NCBI RefSeq assembly: GCF_024166365.1
Contig: NC_064822.1
Span: 108,310,823-108,374,822, forward strand
From: Elephas maximus indicus
Lineage: Eukaryota; Chordata; Mammalia; Proboscidea; Elephantidae
Length of the DNA stretch: 64,000 nucleotides
Direction: 5' to 3'
A program made the position numbers and the translations under genes. The notes under the pieces are model-generated. The model was given only the letters and a program-made list of their open reading frames with translations, did no database searches and was not told the DNA's origin. Positions within the stretch are counted from its first letter, which is position 1. Each line of letters opens with the position of its first letter. Below are positions 25,879 through 38,600 of this stretch, one piece after another.

Positions 25879-26142
25879 AAAGGAGCCCTGGTGGCCCAGG
25901 GGCTAAGTGCTCGGCTGCTAACAGAAAGGTCGGTAGGACAGAGGTTTGAACCCAACAGCGGCTCTGCGGGAAAAAGATGTGGCAGTTCGCTTTCATAAAG
26001 ATTACAGCCTTGGAGATGGGTATGGGGCAGCCCCACTCTATCCTATAGGGTTGCCAGGAGTTGGAATTGACTCCTTGGCAGGGGGTTTGTTTTTTTGTTT
26101 GGGGGTTTTTGTTGTTTTTTGTTTTTGTTTTTGTTTTTTTTC
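25879..26142 (+). mobile_element. AfroSINE with T-rich tail
   Basis: 'aggagccctggtggcccagg' to 'ggagttggaattgactcctt', followed by a long 'gtttttgttttt' type tail to 26142. Confidence 0.9.
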
Positions 26143-26164
26143 TATACAAGCCATATATCCCATT

Positions 26165-26575
26165 GGTTATGAACTTGGGCTCTTGAACCAGAGCAGGTTT
26201 GTATTCCAAACCAAGCTCTGCAACTTACTAGTTGTGTGACTGTAAGTTGCTTATTTAACCACTCTGTGCCTCAATTTCCTCATCTGCAAAAACCCATTGT
26301 CACTGAGTCAATTCCAACTCATAGCGACCCTGTAGGACAGAGTAGAACTGCCCCATAGAGTTTCCAGGGAATGGCTAATGGAGTCGAACTGCTGACCTTT
26401 TGTTAGCAGCCGAGCTCTTAACCACTGCACCACCAGGGCTCCTCATCTGCAAAGGGTGGAGGCGGGGGCGTGAGAATGGCACTTATGTCACAGGCTATTG
26501 TGAAGATTACAGGAGTTAAAGGCTGACAGCAGCTCTGGCACATAGGAAGTGCTCGGTAAGCATGAGCTATTATTC
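26165..26575 (+). repeat. MIR split by an AfroSINE
   Basis: The left half (26165-26290) has 'caacttactagttgtgtgac' and 'ctcaatttcctcatctgcaa'. The right half (26454-26575) has 'ggctattgtgaagattacag' and 'ggaagtgctcggtaagcatg'. The interruption carries a direct repeat, 'cctcatctgcaaa', on both sides. Confidence 0.85.
26291..26440 (-). mobile_element. AfroSINE inserted in a MIR
   Basis: Reverse-oriented, somewhat shortened element from 'actgagtcaattccaactca' to 'ctgcaccaccagggctc'. It is flanked by the 13-bp duplication 'cctcatctgcaaa' (26278-26290 and 26441-26453). Confidence 0.92.
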
Positions 26576-26797
26576 ATATAAGGTATTGCACTTTGAGGGT
26601 GGTCTACACACCATCTACCGCCCCCAGCCCAGATGCCTGAGAAGAGAAGCCCCACTCTGTAAGAGGAACGGCCTCTGCAGCTGGGGACCACCCAGGTTGG
26701 TGAGGTGGAGCTGATTCTGCTAAGTGCTAGGCCCTTGTGTTTCTAAACTGTGGCTTAAGGTTTGCATCAAAATCCTATCCTCCCCTCCCAGGCAGGG

Positions 26798-27252
26798 AAC
26801 ACAACAGAGAGTCCCTGATGGAGCAGGAGAAAAGTAGGGTGCAGAACTCAAATTCCAGTAAAAAGACCAGACTTAATGGTCTGACTGAGACTGGAGGAGC
26901 CCCAGAAGACATGCCCCCCAGACTCCCTGTTAACCCAGAACTAAAACCACTCCCGAAGCCAACTCTTTAGATGTGGATTAGACTGGACTGTAGGACATAA
27001 AACGATATTTGTGAAGAGTGTGCTTCTTAGCTCAAGTGGACATCGGGCTAAATGGGCAACTCCTGTCCAGAGGTAAGATGAGAAGGCAGAAAGGAACAGG
27101 AGCTGGTTGAAAGGACACAGGAAATCCAGGATAGAAAGGAAGAGTGTGCTGTCACATTATAGAGAAAGCAACTAGGGTCACATAACAATGTGTGTATAAA
27201 TTTTTGTATAAGAAACGAACTTGAGCTATAAACTTTCCTTAAAGCACAATAA
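26798..27252 (+). mobile_element. L1 3' UTR fragment
   Basis: Shares 'gaccagacttaatggtctga' with the L1 ends at 1-771 and 47160, and ends 'aagcacaataaaaaaagaaa'. Truncated and old. Confidence 0.8.
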
Positions 27253-27279
27253 AAAAAGAAAAGAAAACCCCATTCCCAC

Positions 27280-27483
27280 AGTCTCTGTGTGGGGCAAGTG
27301 GTTAACGTGCTCAGCTGCTAACCGAAAGGATAGAGATTTGAGCCCAAGAGGCATCATGGAAGAAAGGCCTGGCAATCTATTTCCAAAAAATCAGCCATTG
27401 AAAACCCTATGTAGCACAGTTCTACTCTTGACACATATGGGGTCGCCATGAGTCGGAATTGATTCAAAAGCAACTGGTTTGAC
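27280..27483 (+). mobile_element. AfroSINE
   Basis: 'ggggcaagtggttaacgtgc', 'tggggtcgccatgagtcgga' and the end 'agcaactggttt'. Diverged head. Confidence 0.85.
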
Positions 27484-27889
27484 ATTCCTGTAACTCTGGC
27501 AGAAGTTTCCGCTTTTCTGGGATCTTCTAAGGAGGACTGAGTAGGCAGGCTAAAAGAGTGGAAAGGACATCGAGGACGGTCCATTCCCACATTAACCAGG
27601 AGCAGCCAGTGCCAAGGAAAGGAGGGCCATGAGGGAAGCTCCGATTTAGGCAGATTGATTTGGTCACAAGGTCTGGGACTGTGGGAGAGGCGGGACAGGG
27701 AGGACAGCCAGTTGCGGAGTTACTTGGGTGTAGGGTGTGGAGCAGGACCTGGGCTCAGAGTAGGGAACTGTAGAGATGAAGAGGAAAAGTTGGCTCTGAG
27801 AGACACAGTGGAGGAAGAATCAATAAGATTGGTGAGTGATGGAAGCAGGGTGGGGAGAGAGGCAGCTTCTGTGGACAGAAGATAGAGGG
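27484..27889. other. Spacer with no recognised element
   Basis: Nothing supportable is seen here. Confidence 0.4.
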
Positions 27890-28085
27890 CCTGGGATCAG
27901 CAGCCCTGGAATCACTAACCCGCCACTAACCAGCTGTGCGGCTTTGGGCATGAGACTTAAGTTCCGTGAGCCTCAACTTCCTCACCAGCGAAAAGGGGTA
28001 TAACATACCCTCTTTTGAATTCTGGGGCTGCTGTGAAGGTCACAGGCAAAGTGACGCATTTGTGAACCACAAAAGCTAATTAAAT
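27890..28085 (+). repeat. MIR
   Basis: 'ccactaaccagctgtgcggc', 'cctcaacttcctcaccagcg' and 'gctgctgtgaaggtcacagg'. Confidence 0.75.
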
Positions 28086-28204
28086 GTGGATACGTATCAA
28101 TGACTAGAAGTGGGAGCTAAGAGAGCAAACCATGTTGATTCCAACGTGATGCTCTGGAAAGCCAGAGGCCAGGGGGAAGGTCAGCAAATGGAACCCATTC
28201 TCAT

Positions 28205-28422
28205 TTAAAAAAAAAAAAAAAAGTTACCATCCAGTCAATTCCCATTATGGCAGCTCCATCTGTGCAGAGTAGAACTGTGCTCCACGGAGTTTCAATGCTG
28301 TGTGACCTTTCAGAAGCAGATCACCAGGCCTTTCTTCCGAGGATCCTCTGGGTAGGTTTGAACCACCAAGCTTTCAGTTAGTAGTCAACCGCTTAAACGT
28401 TTGCACCACCCAGGGTAACCAT
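28205..28422 (-). mobile_element. AfroSINE
   Basis: Reverse-oriented, preceded by a poly-A run. 'gtagaactgtgctccacgga', 'gtaggtttgaaccaccaagc' and 'gtttgcaccacccaggg'. Confidence 0.88.
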
Positions 28423-28429
28423 GAATCTC

Positions 28430-28640
28430 GTGAGGTACCCCACAAACCAGATGCTTTATGCATGTTCTCATCACAATCCTGCTTTTACAAAGGAAGCAAC
28501 TGTGGTTCAGAGCAGTTAAGTAACTTGACTGAAGTCACACAGCTAGTAAGTGGCAGCGCTGGAATTTAAACCTAAAGCTGCCTCATTCTGAAGTCCAAGA
28601 TCTTTCCACTGAACAAATCACACTGTCTGCCCCACCCAGA
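28430..28640 (-). repeat. MIR
   Basis: 'agttaagtaacttgactgaa', 'cacacagctagtaagtggca' and 'gcgctggaatttaaacc'. Confidence 0.82.
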
Positions 28641-28805
28641 GTTAGCAGAAGGCTGAATAATCACCAGGGAGTGGGCTGGGTAATGAGCAGCACTCAGTAA
28701 CCACTGTGTCCTGGCTTAAGCAACTCACGTGTTGCCTCTGAGCCTCGATTTCCTACTGTGCCCTATGCAGTGGAGAGAGGAATACACAAGTCCTAGAGTG
28801 GTTGA

Positions 28806-29007
28806 AGGAGCCCTCGTGGTGCAGTGGTTAAGCACTCAGCTGCTAACTAAAAGGTTGATGATTAGAACCCACTAGCCACTTCATGGGAGAGAGTAATGGC
28901 AGTCTACGTCCGTAAAGATTACAGCCTCGGAAACTCTGTGGGGCAGCTCTACTCTGATGTACAGACACTATGAATCGGAATCGACCCAATGGCAATGGGT
29001 TTGATTC
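28806..29007 (+). mobile_element. AfroSINE
   Basis: 'ggagccctcgtggtgcagtg', 'aaagattacagcctcggaaa' and 'atgaatcggaatcgacccaa'. Confidence 0.92.
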
Positions 29008-29161
29008 TGGACTTAGAGTAGTTGAAGGTAGTGAGCCAAACATGCTTAGTTAACACGGCGATTGGGACCTGGTGAGTGTGTCGTTGTGCTGGTGGTGGTG
29101 GTTGTTGCCGCAACTGGGCAGGACAGACTCTGGAGCCACAGAGAGCTAGCTGTACTTGCCA

Positions 29162-29167
29162 TTTATT
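29162..29167 (-). terminator. KRT79: KRT79 polyadenylation signal AATAAA
   Basis: Minus-strand AATAAA 473 bp past the KRT79 stop. The cleavage site is expected near 29145. Confidence 0.75.
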
Positions 29168-29639
29168 GAGACACAGGCACAGACAGGGGTGGAGGGTGTG
29201 GGTAGATTCAGGGTGGGGGTCTGGTCGAAGACTGGGGAGGTTGAACGGCCTTAGGGGGACCATTCCAACTTCCATCTCTCCTTCCTCAGCCTGTCCTGAG
29301 CTCAGAGCAGATGAGCCAAGCAGGTGAGGAGCTGAGATGGCCTGGGAAATCCAGCCTCCTCTCGATGGTCTAAAGATGCCCCCCAATCACCAAACACATC
29401 CCTCGAGCTGGTGACTTTAACCTCCCCATCCCATTACAGAACTAAGGAGAAAACCTGGATAGATTTAAGCCCTTCCCCAAATGCAAATCACATGCAGGTA
29501 ATCTGGCATGCAAATACAGGAGATCATCGGTCCTCTGGGCTGATCCTGCTCATAAGGAGGGTGGGTGGGGAGGGCAGCAGAGGCAGGTGAGTGGGACAGG
29601 GAGAGGCTTGCAGGCACCCCGGCTAGCAAGGCTCAGCAG

Positions 29640-32600
29640 CTAATACCTCCGGCTGGACGTCTTGACTGTGGTGGTCTTTCGCAGGATGGAGGTGCCACCA
29701 GAGACGCCCCTGCCCTTGGCAGAGCTGTAGCCCACATTGGGGCTGAAGCCACCTTTGATACGTCCCACACCCCCACTCAGGGAGATGCCACCCCCGAAGC
29801 CAGCTGAGCAGCCTCTGCTCACAGTGGTGGAGTTGCCAGTCACAGCTGCAAGGCAAAGGGTCCGGGCTAGGCAGGGCAGTGGTACCTGGAGAGGGCTGGA
29901 TGACATCTAGGAGTGGATGAGGGGTGGAATCAAATCAGGCAGTGGAGCCCAGGGAAACAGATAGAGGAGCCTGGGGCAGAAAGCATGTTCTCTGAGGCCC
30001 CCCCGAACCTGCCCCCCAGGAGAACCCATGGAGGGGAGTGCACTTGAGGCCAAGAACAGGCTGAATGAACTGAGCAGAGGAAAGGAACCAGGCCGGGGAT
30101 GGGGCAGGGGCTGGGCAGCAAAATACTCACAAATGCTAACCGCACTCTGACATTCTCCAGACATCCTGGGGGAAGCAGAAAGGCCGAGTGAAGGGTCAGT
30201 GGTCTCAAGAACCTGAGTGAAAACCCTCTCCTTCCTTCTGCCTTTATACTGGATCAACTTGGTAGGTCAGATCTCGAAAGCCAAGGCCAAAATGATGAGA
30301 CCAGGAGATGATGGAAAGCGTGCACATGTGTTGTGGTCCATACATACAATGGAATATTACTCAGCCATAAAGAGAGACGAAGTCCTGATACGTGCTATGA
30401 CCTGGATGAACCTCGAAAACATTATGCTAATTGAAATAAACCAGACACAAAAGGACAAATGTATGATTCCACTTATATGAAATATTCAGAATAGGCAAAT
30501 AAGTAGAGACAAAAGGTTGTTAGTGGTTACCAGGGCCCAGGAGGAGGGGGCAAAACCAGTTGCCTTTGAGTCAATTCTGACTCATGGTGACCCCTTATGT
30601 GTCAGAGTAGAACTGCGTTCTGTAAGGTTTTCAATGGCTGATTTTTTGGAAGTAGATTGCCAGGTCTTTCTTCCCAGGCACCTCTGGGTGGATTTGAACC
30701 TCCAATCTTCCAGTTAGCAGCTGAGCATATTAACCATCTGCACCACCCAGTGATGGGAGGAGGAGGTAATGGGGAATTATTACTTATCGGGTACTGAGTT
30801 TCAGTTCGAGATAATGAAAAAGTTTTGGAAATAAACGGCGGTGATGAAGGCACAACACTGTGAATGTAATTAATGCCACTGAGTTGTACACTTAAAATGG
30901 TTAAAATGGCAAATTTTATATTATATAGATTTTACCACAAGAAAAAAATGAGTGGCTGGTTGCTCCTGCGCTAAGACTCACAGCTCTTCAACCAAGTCCT
31001 AAAGCTGCGGAGGAAGCAGAGCTGCCAACAGGCCGTGCCACCTACGCCCTCCTCCCCTGCCCCTCTCTCTCCCTGTGGGCCATGGACAGTATCCCTGCTC
31101 CGATGGAAACAAAACCCCCGCCACAAACAGCTGCTCAGGTTCTGACTAAACTGACTTTCTCTCTGTCTCTTGCTTTCCCCAAAGACCAAAAAAAAAAAAA
31201 CATTGTGTCGGTTCCAATTCATGGCGACCCCATGTGTTATAGAGTAGAACTGCTCCATAGGGTTTTCTTGGCTGTAATCTTAATGGAAGCAGATCACCAG
31301 GCCTGTCTTCCGTAGTACCACTGGGTAGGTTCGAACCGCTAACCTTTAGGTTAGTAACTGAGCACAAACCATTTGCACCATCCAGGTCAAAGCTTCCACT
31401 GGTGGTGAGATCTAATGCTGGAAGAGAGGTCTCCTACATCTTCCCAGCCTCGTTTTGTTGTGGGCGACCACAAAGGTTAACAGCGGGATGATTGTGCCAA
31501 CCAAGGAGAAGAGCGGACAGAGGAAGGAGCAGTGGGAGGTTACCCTCAGATGATAAGTCAGGAGCCCGGCCTCCTGGGCTCCCTCCTTGGTCCCCTGCCC
31601 CTACCATTAGACTACACAGGTTCTTTCATCAGGTAGCACAGGGAAGCCCCTGAATCGGGGGCAGGGGGGCACCCACCGGCTCTCCTCGCCCTCCAGGAGG
31701 GTACGGTAGGTAGCAATCTCCACATCCAGGGCCAGCTTGACATTCATCAGGGCCTGGTAGTCACGCAACAGCCGTACCAGGTCCTCCTTAGCCTGATGCA
31801 GGGCCACATCTAGGTCTCCAAGCTTCTTCTGAGCATCCTTGAGCGCCACCTCCGCACGCTGCTCTGCTTCTGTGATGGCCATCTGCAGCTGCTGGCACTG
31901 CCCACAGGGTGAGGGGTGTTGGAAACACTCTCTCCAGAGTCACCTGCCCTCAAGCCAGGCACCACCACCCCACCCCTTCGCCCCAAACAAATGGTAAAAA
32001 AGGAAAGGAGAAATATTCATCTGAGAGAGGAGATACTATTACACAAGCAGGATCGTGTAGCACCACTGGGAAAGTTCTTACTGAAGTCTAACTTCAATCC
32101 CTCCCACTGCAGCTCAGCCCAGTGCCTCAGAAGAGATTTTTAAAAAATAATGCAACAACCTCATCAATAACCAAATGCTTCGCTCTGATCTGGGGAGGAG
32201 TCCACACTTTTTGGCTATCCCCCAGGTGGAGTCAGCAGCTGTGACCTGGACCCTTGAACCCTCAGACTCCTGATCTGACCCTCTGGAAATGGGCCCCGTC
32301 TCATTGGAGGAGGTCATTCCACCTGCTCTACCACTTATATGCTGTGTGACCTTGGACAAGCCTATTCCCCTATCTGGGCCTTTTGCCACTATAAAAGAGG
32401 GTGTTGATCTTGATGACACAGCATTTGAGTATGTCTCATCAGTCAGAAGAAAAGCAGGTCTTGTCCCTCAGGATAACAGTGAGAAGGTCTCCCTCCCTGA
32501 CCAGCCTCCAGGCCTGACCCCAGGCCCTCAGTCCAAGGCCCACCTGCTTTTTGACTGCGTCCACCTCACCCTGCAGCCTCTGCACAGTACAGGTAAGTTC

Positions 32601-35600
32601 AGCAATCTCATTCTTGGTGTCCCGCAGGTTGTCCCCATGCTTGCCAGCTGTCACCCGCAGCTCCTCATACTGGAGGCCAAAGAAATGACCGTGAGATGTC
32701 AGTTCCCAGGTCACATGCTTAAGCACTGACTCTAGAGCCCACCCTCGAAGGTGGAGGCCCCTCCAAGGGGCCAAGTGACTCAGGCCTCTCACAATGGATA
32801 AAGGTCTGTGTCCAGCCGTGGCCCAAATAACTGGAGCCAATCATTCTCCTCACCTTGGTCTGGTACCAGGACTCAGCCTCAGCCCGGCTTCTCTGGGCAA
32901 TCAGCTCGTACTGGGCCTTGACCTCAGCAATGATGCTGTCCAGGTCCAGGTTTCGGTTGTTGTCCATAGATAGGACCACGTTAGTGTCAGACACATGGGT
33001 CTGCACTTGGCTCAGCTCCTGCAGAAACAGAAATTGCTGCTACCTGCACCACTGCCCCAGGTTCTAGGGACGCTGTAAAAAGATGGAGGACAGAGGCCCC
33101 CAGGTGGCCTCAGGAGGCCTGTGCCCTTCTCCAGGCTTCACGCTAGAAGGAGACCCCCAACTGCAAGGAAAAGTCTCGTGTCCCCAGCTGTGAAATGGAA
33201 CTCCCATTTTTCTAGACTTCATTTCTCTTCTTGAGAGATTAAAGGAGAAAGAGGCATGTACACTTGCGACACACAAGCTAGGTGCCAGGTGCTATGCTAG
33301 CACATGTTTTCCCTTTTAATCCTCAGCAGGCCCTGCAAGGCAAGCAAGGCCACAGCTGGCCTATAGGATGCTTTTGTGCAAATTGGGAAAAGGCGCCTCC
33401 CAGTAGGAGGCAGCCTGAACCAGGGCCTGGGGAGCTGAGTGTGGCCAGATTCCAGCCCCACTCTCCACTCAGCCAGTTAACAACCTGCAGCACCATTCAC
33501 AGTGTTCCTGAAGGTAGGTATTGTTATCCCTGCTCTGCAAATGAGGAAAGAGGCTTGGAGAAGAGGAGTAACACACCCAAGGTCACCAGGTACAAGGGTG
33601 AGGCCCTGACTAGAACAAGTGAGTTGAGGCCAAAGCCTAAGTGGTTTACTCTGGAATATTTATGGGCCATCGTGATGTTCTCGGACCCTTTCTGTGTTTC
33701 CAGGGCCATCAGCTTACTAGAACAGGAGTCTAGAAATATCATCTTTAGAACACATAAACAGGAGTTTAAAGATCCTGTGACAGGCAGGTTAGGAGACGGG
33801 GACTCCAGGGTTCTGCCCCAGCCTTGGGGACAGCTCCATAGTTAGGTCCTAACTCTGTCAGTCCCCAGTTGGGCTCTGCCTCTGTTTTTCTGTTGGTCCT
33901 TCCTGCTCCAGACTGCCAACAGATTGTCCCAAAGACCAGCACTGCTCAAATCATTCATCCACTCAGTACTCCTCAGAGACTACTAACAAGTAGAGAATCT
34001 TCCTTCTAAAAATCCATACGTTCTGTGTTCTGGACTTGTTTCTAGCTATTCACGTACACTGGTCCTTCAGTGTAACCAAAGTGACCATAGAGACAGAGAT
34101 ATACTAATAATAACTCTCACTTACTATGGTTCCAGACACTGTGTTAGATACTAACTCATTACATGCCCTTTGACAATAAGACAAAGAGATTAAGTAAGTT
34201 GCCCCAAATCACCAGCTAGTAAGTGGAGAGCCCAGTTGCAAACCTAGGGCATCTGATATAATACCAACAACAACTAGAACCTAAACTACTCACTGTAATA
34301 ATAACACCAGAACCTGAGATAACATAGACTAAAATAGAGATAGAAATAAAAAGAATGAGAAATACCAAAGCTGAAACCAATATCCATACTCACTTAGACT
34401 GGCAAAGTTAGATTGTCATTAAGAAGGCAGATCCCAGAGGCAGCAGGCAATGCAAAACCTGAAACATGCACTATTTAGGGAAAGACATGAGCTCTGGGGA
34501 CAGACAAACTTATTAAGTTCAAGTCTCGAGCCTGAAATTCATTAGCCATGTAACTGAAGTAGCCGTTAAGCCTCATGATGCCTCAGCTTCCTGTTCTGTA
34601 AAATGACCATAATAATAGCTTCCTCATGCTGTTGTTTTGAGGCTTCAGTGAGATCCATACATAGCCCATGGTGAGTGCTTAGTAAAATGCATTTCTATCT
34701 GCCCAGAGTTCTCTCCTGCTAGGCTTATTTGTTACAGATGATATCATTTTGTCACAAGCCTGCCTTATCTTCTTTCCCACTCATGACAACACTGCCAGCG
34801 TCATCGTCTTGAAGCAACACACCCCCTCCACAACTTCGCAGTTCAGGGTCCCTCTACAGACTCATGGCAGAGTGTGGTCCTGAGGGAACTCAACTTGGAT
34901 TTTTTAAGACAAGGAGGCAAAAAATACCTACCAGACACCACCATGAGCGGATGAGAATGGTGGCCTTGCTAGAACAAGGGAATAGAAAGGTCAGGCTTTC
35001 CAAAGAAACAGAGCAAGGGTAAAAGGAGAAAGAGAGTCTGAAATGGCTTCACTGAAGGAGAGGCTGGATCCCACAGACCACCAGGCCAGCAGGAGGCCTC
35101 AGAGGCTGCTTTTCTAACCTACAAGACATGCCAGTGAAGGGCAGTTCGCCCTCCAGATTCCCTATGGTACCCGGGTTGGCCAAAACCAGACCACGGGATC
35201 AATTTCTGAGTGCCATATTGACCATCATGTCTCTGATAAAGTAGGTGAGGCAACCAGGAAGCTGCTGCTTTGGCCATCATTTCTACTCACTGATGGGTGA
35301 TGAGGAATTTGACAGGAAGTGGCCCAGACTTGGTCTCTAGCCTGCCCTCTCTTTCCACCTCTCCTCCTATTTCTCCCCATACACTCGATACTCAGCCCAT
35401 CAACCACCTGCTGTTCCCCAAACACACAATGTTCTTAGATGCCTCCATGACAAGGCACCGGCTGGGGGCCCTGGCTGGCAGGCCCTTCCCACTACTCCTT
35501 TGAAGACTTATCCACCATCCTTCACAGTCCAACTCAAATGTCCTCTCCTCTAAAGGCACCTCTAGCCTTCCAGGAAGGGTCAGCCACAGCCTTCTTCATG

Positions 35601-38600
35601 GCTGTCATCACATGACAACCCAGCACCAGACTGCAGGCCTCCCAAGGGCAGGGACTTCATCTTTCTGTTGCCACATGGAAGGTACTAGGTAAATGTTTGT
35701 TAAATGGGCAAGTAATAGTAAAGAAAAGAAACACTGGGCACATCAGACATATGTCTTAGATAATAAGGAAGCCAATTCCTAAACATTCAGAGAAGGGGGA
35801 GGAAGGAGTGAGAACTTGTGATCTGGCCGAAAAGAGTCCAGAACCTAAGAGAGGGGAATAAAGAGGCCGGAAGCAATGAACGACCTTCAATGATCCTAAA
35901 AAAAGTAAAGAAGAATTTAGCGAGGCGCCTAAAAAATCAGCATGGTGGCCCAGAATATTTCCCAGGAAGCTCTATCTTGACCAGATATGAAGAGATAGTG
36001 GAGAAAGAGCAGCACAGCCAAGGAAGAGCTGGTGGAGATGCTAAGGCCAGTGGACAGGGCCTGTTAGATAAGCTCTAGGCAAGAACAAGGGAGGCGCCAC
36101 CGGGCCAGTTCCTTCAGAAGACCCAGGAAAAGCCAACAACTCAACTGCTATGTTATTTTCCATTAAGAACAGTAATCAAACTAAAAAGGGCACGATAAAA
36201 TGCTTGACAGGAAGTGAAAGTCCAATACAGACACAGAGAGTATGAAAGGCCTTGGCCTTGTTGGTGAGCTGGGTTTCCAGGCCAGAGAAGCATGTCCCAG
36301 GAGACCAAGGGGATGTTGAGGTAATGAGAGAACTCCCCCGGTGCTCCTTAAGAAATGTGGCTCATAGGAGAGGGTCTACAAATGTCCTGATGTTCAAAGG
36401 TGAGGGAGGGATTTAGAATTCTCCAAATCAAGCTCCATGTCAATCTCCTACAAACCTCTAGAATGAATTGTAAAATGTGTCTGTGAGGCATAGAGCCAGC
36501 AAGATCCCCCAAGGAAAATCAAGCCAAATAGATTTCGCTATTTTTCATGGTTGTATTACCAAGCTGTTAAAATAAAAAAAAAGTTTTAAAACTGCCATCA
36601 ATTGACCAAGACTTTCATGGCATTCTTGAAAATAAGACCAAAAAATCAGGCCAGATGATGGCGTGGTCCAGTGGGTTTGAAAGTCACTGAGCCACTTCAA
36701 GCACGGATTTTGGATGGTTGAGGTGACATCAGCCTGAGAGGAAGTCACAGTAAAGAACCACAGGGTCCTGTCTGCCTTAATGTAATGTTACCAGATAACC
36801 AAACTAAAAGTTTCCGACAGTTTTCACAACAGCCTAAAATGATGGGATGAAGCCACGATGATATTTCACAGGGAAGGAGAGAAGGACTTATTCTTGCATT
36901 CAGTTTCAAAAATCCAACTACCCAGAAATTAGAGGAAGGTGGGTGCATGTCTGACTTGAAAGCATTCACGTGAAAAAATTCAGGGGCTTCTAGGGAGCCA
37001 ACATTGTGAAATGGCTTCTAAAAACAGTATATCACCTAGTGCAGTATTAGAAGTCTCCACCCCCCTGTTGTCTGAGTTCTGGACTGAAAACCCCAAGTTC
37101 CCTGAGCTTCCTCACATGCCACAGATTCCAGTCCCCTAATCACCCTGACCCCTAATGGACTGTCACATGAAAGACATATGTCACATGGAAAACAATTGGT
37201 TATTTACAGCCCAGAGGGCAGAATCAGAAGCAAGGAATAAAAGTCATGGGAACAAGATTCAGGCCAGATTTCTAACAAAGTTGTTCAACAATCGAACTGC
37301 CTGCCTTAAAAAGTAGTGAGCTCCCTGTCACTACAAGTATTCAAGTAGAGGCTACATGATCACCTGTCAGGGATATTATAGAAAGGATTCTTAGAGTGGG
37401 CGGGAGGTTGGCCTTGAGGTCTCTACTGATTCTAATAGTCTCTGATCCTATAGTCAGTTCACATTAAGCTCAATCCTCTCACCCTAGTTTGCAAAGCCCC
37501 CTTGTCCCCTATGACCCCTTCTGGATTCTTGGGCCTACCCACTGCCCACAGCTTTCCTCCTGCTCCAACCTGGTACCCTAGTCCTCCCTCTTTGCCCATC
37601 TCTGTTTCTCCATCCCTTGCTCCATTACAGACTGGCCAGGAAGAAGGAGAACAGCATAACAGAGCGACAAGAGCCAGACTTTGGAGTCCGAGAGAACCAG
37701 TTTTCAGTTCTAGCTCTGCCTCTTACTATGTGACCTGAGATTTACTCTGAGACTGAGAGTCCTCCACTATAAAGTGGAGACAAATAATAATACCTACATT
37801 ATGAAGTTGTTGAGAATATTATGCAACAAAAAAGATTAGCCCAGTGTCTGGCTCACCATAACCACTCAATACATGAACGTTATTATTAATAATCGATAAA
37901 AGGGTCAAAGTTCCATCTTCTACCCATTAACCTGCACTGATGAATTCAGATCAGACCTCCAGGGGAAATCCTTAAGGTATATGTAAAAAAAAAAATGTAA
38001 ATGTATGCAAATTATCCTGGTCCACAACAAACTCACCATTTCATAGAGATGCTGCAGGAAGACAACCTCATCGGCCAAGATGCCCACTTTGCCGTGCAGG
38101 TCCATTCGGCCCATGTACGCTGCATCCACATCCTGGGGGCAAGGAAGAGAGCAGGGCGCATGGTTCGGTCCCCGGGGCTCTCACTCACTTCTCCAAGTCA
38201 ATCCAGCCTCCTGGAAACCGAAGGACCACCTCTCCCCACTCCCTGCTGCCCTGCTCACCTTCTTGAGCACCACAAACTCGTTCTCCACAGCAGTTCGCTT
38301 ATTGATTTCATCCTCGTACCTGTTACATAGAGAAGTCTCAGGCCAGGCCCAGCCCAAGCCAAAAGAACACCCAAACCAGTAGCCATGGACTGGACCCCGT
38401 GTGTTACAGAGTAGAACTGCTCCATAGGGTTTTCTTGGCTGTAATCTTTACGGAAACAGATCACGTGGACTTTCTTCTGCGGCGTCACTCGGTGGGTTTG
38501 AACTGACAGCTTTCAGGTTATTAGTCGAGTGCACACTGTTTGCTCCACCCAGGGACTCAGTCTCAGTCCAGTTCTGCCTTTTAGGCATTGGACCCACTTG

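Noticed and set aside
26090-26142. T-rich run as a regulatory tract
   Set aside because: It is the tail of the adjacent AfroSINE.
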